A stretch of DNA of 6,488 nucleotides from Aquificota bacterium (GTDB taxonomy: Bacteria; Aquificota; Aquificia; Aquificales; Hydrogenothermaceae): the NCBI GenBank assembly GCA_013153295.1, contig JAADEV010000038.1, forward strand, positions 1 to 6,488, in the 5' to 3' direction. The notes under the pieces are model-generated. The model was not told the DNA's origin. It worked only from the letters and a program-made list of their open reading frames with translations, and ran no database searches. Of this stretch, positions 6,400 to 6,488 are shown piece by piece. Both the position numbers and the translations under genes were made by a program. Position 1 is the first letter of the stretch. Each line of letters begins with the position of its first letter.

Positions 6400-6405
6400 G
6401 GAGGT
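6400..6405 (+). promoter_or_regulatory. Shine-Dalgarno GGAGGT deciding a TTG start
   Basis: GGAGGT sits six bases before a TTG at 6412. No ATG or GTG in the same frame occurs before the window ends, so this site is what supports the unusual start codon. Confidence 0.7.
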
Positions 6406-6411
6406 TTTACC

Positions 6412-6488
6412 TTGGACAGGGAGTATAACTTTAAAGAGATAGAGGAAAATCTAATAAAAGAATGGGAAGAAAACAAGGTATTTAAAAC
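6412..6488 (+). CDS. N-terminus of a class Ia aminoacyl-tRNA synthetase, probably leucyl-tRNA synthetase (partial)
   Basis: Twenty-five codons are visible and run off the right edge. The peptide begins (M)DREYNFKEIEENL and continues IKEWEENKVFK. The pattern YNxxEIExxxxxxWEExxxFK is the usual opening of leucyl- and valyl-tRNA synthetases, which charge tRNA in the cytoplasm. The leucyl enzyme is the better match by eye, but the HIGH motif that would help lies outside the window. In Aquifex aeolicus the leucyl enzyme is split into two subunits; whether that holds here cannot be seen. Start is TTG with GGAGGT upstream. Confidence 0.6.
   Translation, partial: MDREYNFKEIEENLIKEWEENKVFK

Noticed and set aside
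5612..6411. Group I intron hosting the HNH gene
   Set aside because: No catalytic-core pairings are recognisable, and the flanks are intergenic with their own promoters rather than a split gene.
1..6488. tRNA genes, CRISPR array, insertion sequence
   Set aside because: No cloverleaf, regularly spaced repeats, transposase or terminal inverted repeats were seen on either strand.

Overview
The window reads as the chromosome of a Gram-negative, probably thermophilic bacterium. Codon choice is biased to AGG/AGA for arginine, ATA for isoleucine and GGA/GGG for glycine. Genes are packed with 1 to 11 base junctions, and two products carry Sec signal peptides, one of them a probable outer-membrane barrel. 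The overall look is that of an Aquificota lineage such as Hydrogenothermaceae. That assignment rests on general resemblance, not on a search.

Bases 1-5067 hold one tight plus-strand operon. It comprises the 3' end of an unidentified gene, a fold-III PLP amino-acid decarboxylase related to LysA but with altered substrate motifs, a urea-transporter domain fused to an M23 peptidase-like domain, a signal-peptide-bearing outer-membrane barrel, and a periplasmic TPR protein. Junctions are TGATG (1 base shared), ATGA (4 shared), TGATG (1 shared) and 11 bases with a full AAGGAGGT Shine-Dalgarno sequence. A GC hairpin followed by T6 closes the operon. Together the products span cytoplasm, inner membrane, periplasm and outer membrane, which suggests one envelope-linked process: making or exporting a small amine or urea-like molecule, or acting on peptidoglycan. 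No function is proven by the sequence.

Bases 5096-5611 (minus strand, convergent with the operon) encode a five-helix Yip1-like membrane protein. A 132-base divergent intergenic region (5612-5743) carries a minus-strand extended -10 promoter, a plus-strand TTGACA/TATACA promoter and three copies of TGCAATAT. Two are direct and one is inverted next to the next start codon.

Bases 5744-6331 encode a free-standing NUMOD4/HNH homing-type endonuclease. It has a helix-turn-helix and a C-terminal ribbon-helix-helix-like segment, and is more A-rich than its neighbours. After an 80-base spacer, a TTG-started gene begins at 6412 and runs off the end. Its N-terminus looks like a class Ia aminoacyl-tRNA synthetase, best guess leucyl.

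The most interesting items are the operon with the transporter-peptidase fusion, the altered decarboxylase active-site motifs, and the endonuclease with an apparent built-in repressor domain facing three repeated operator-like sites.
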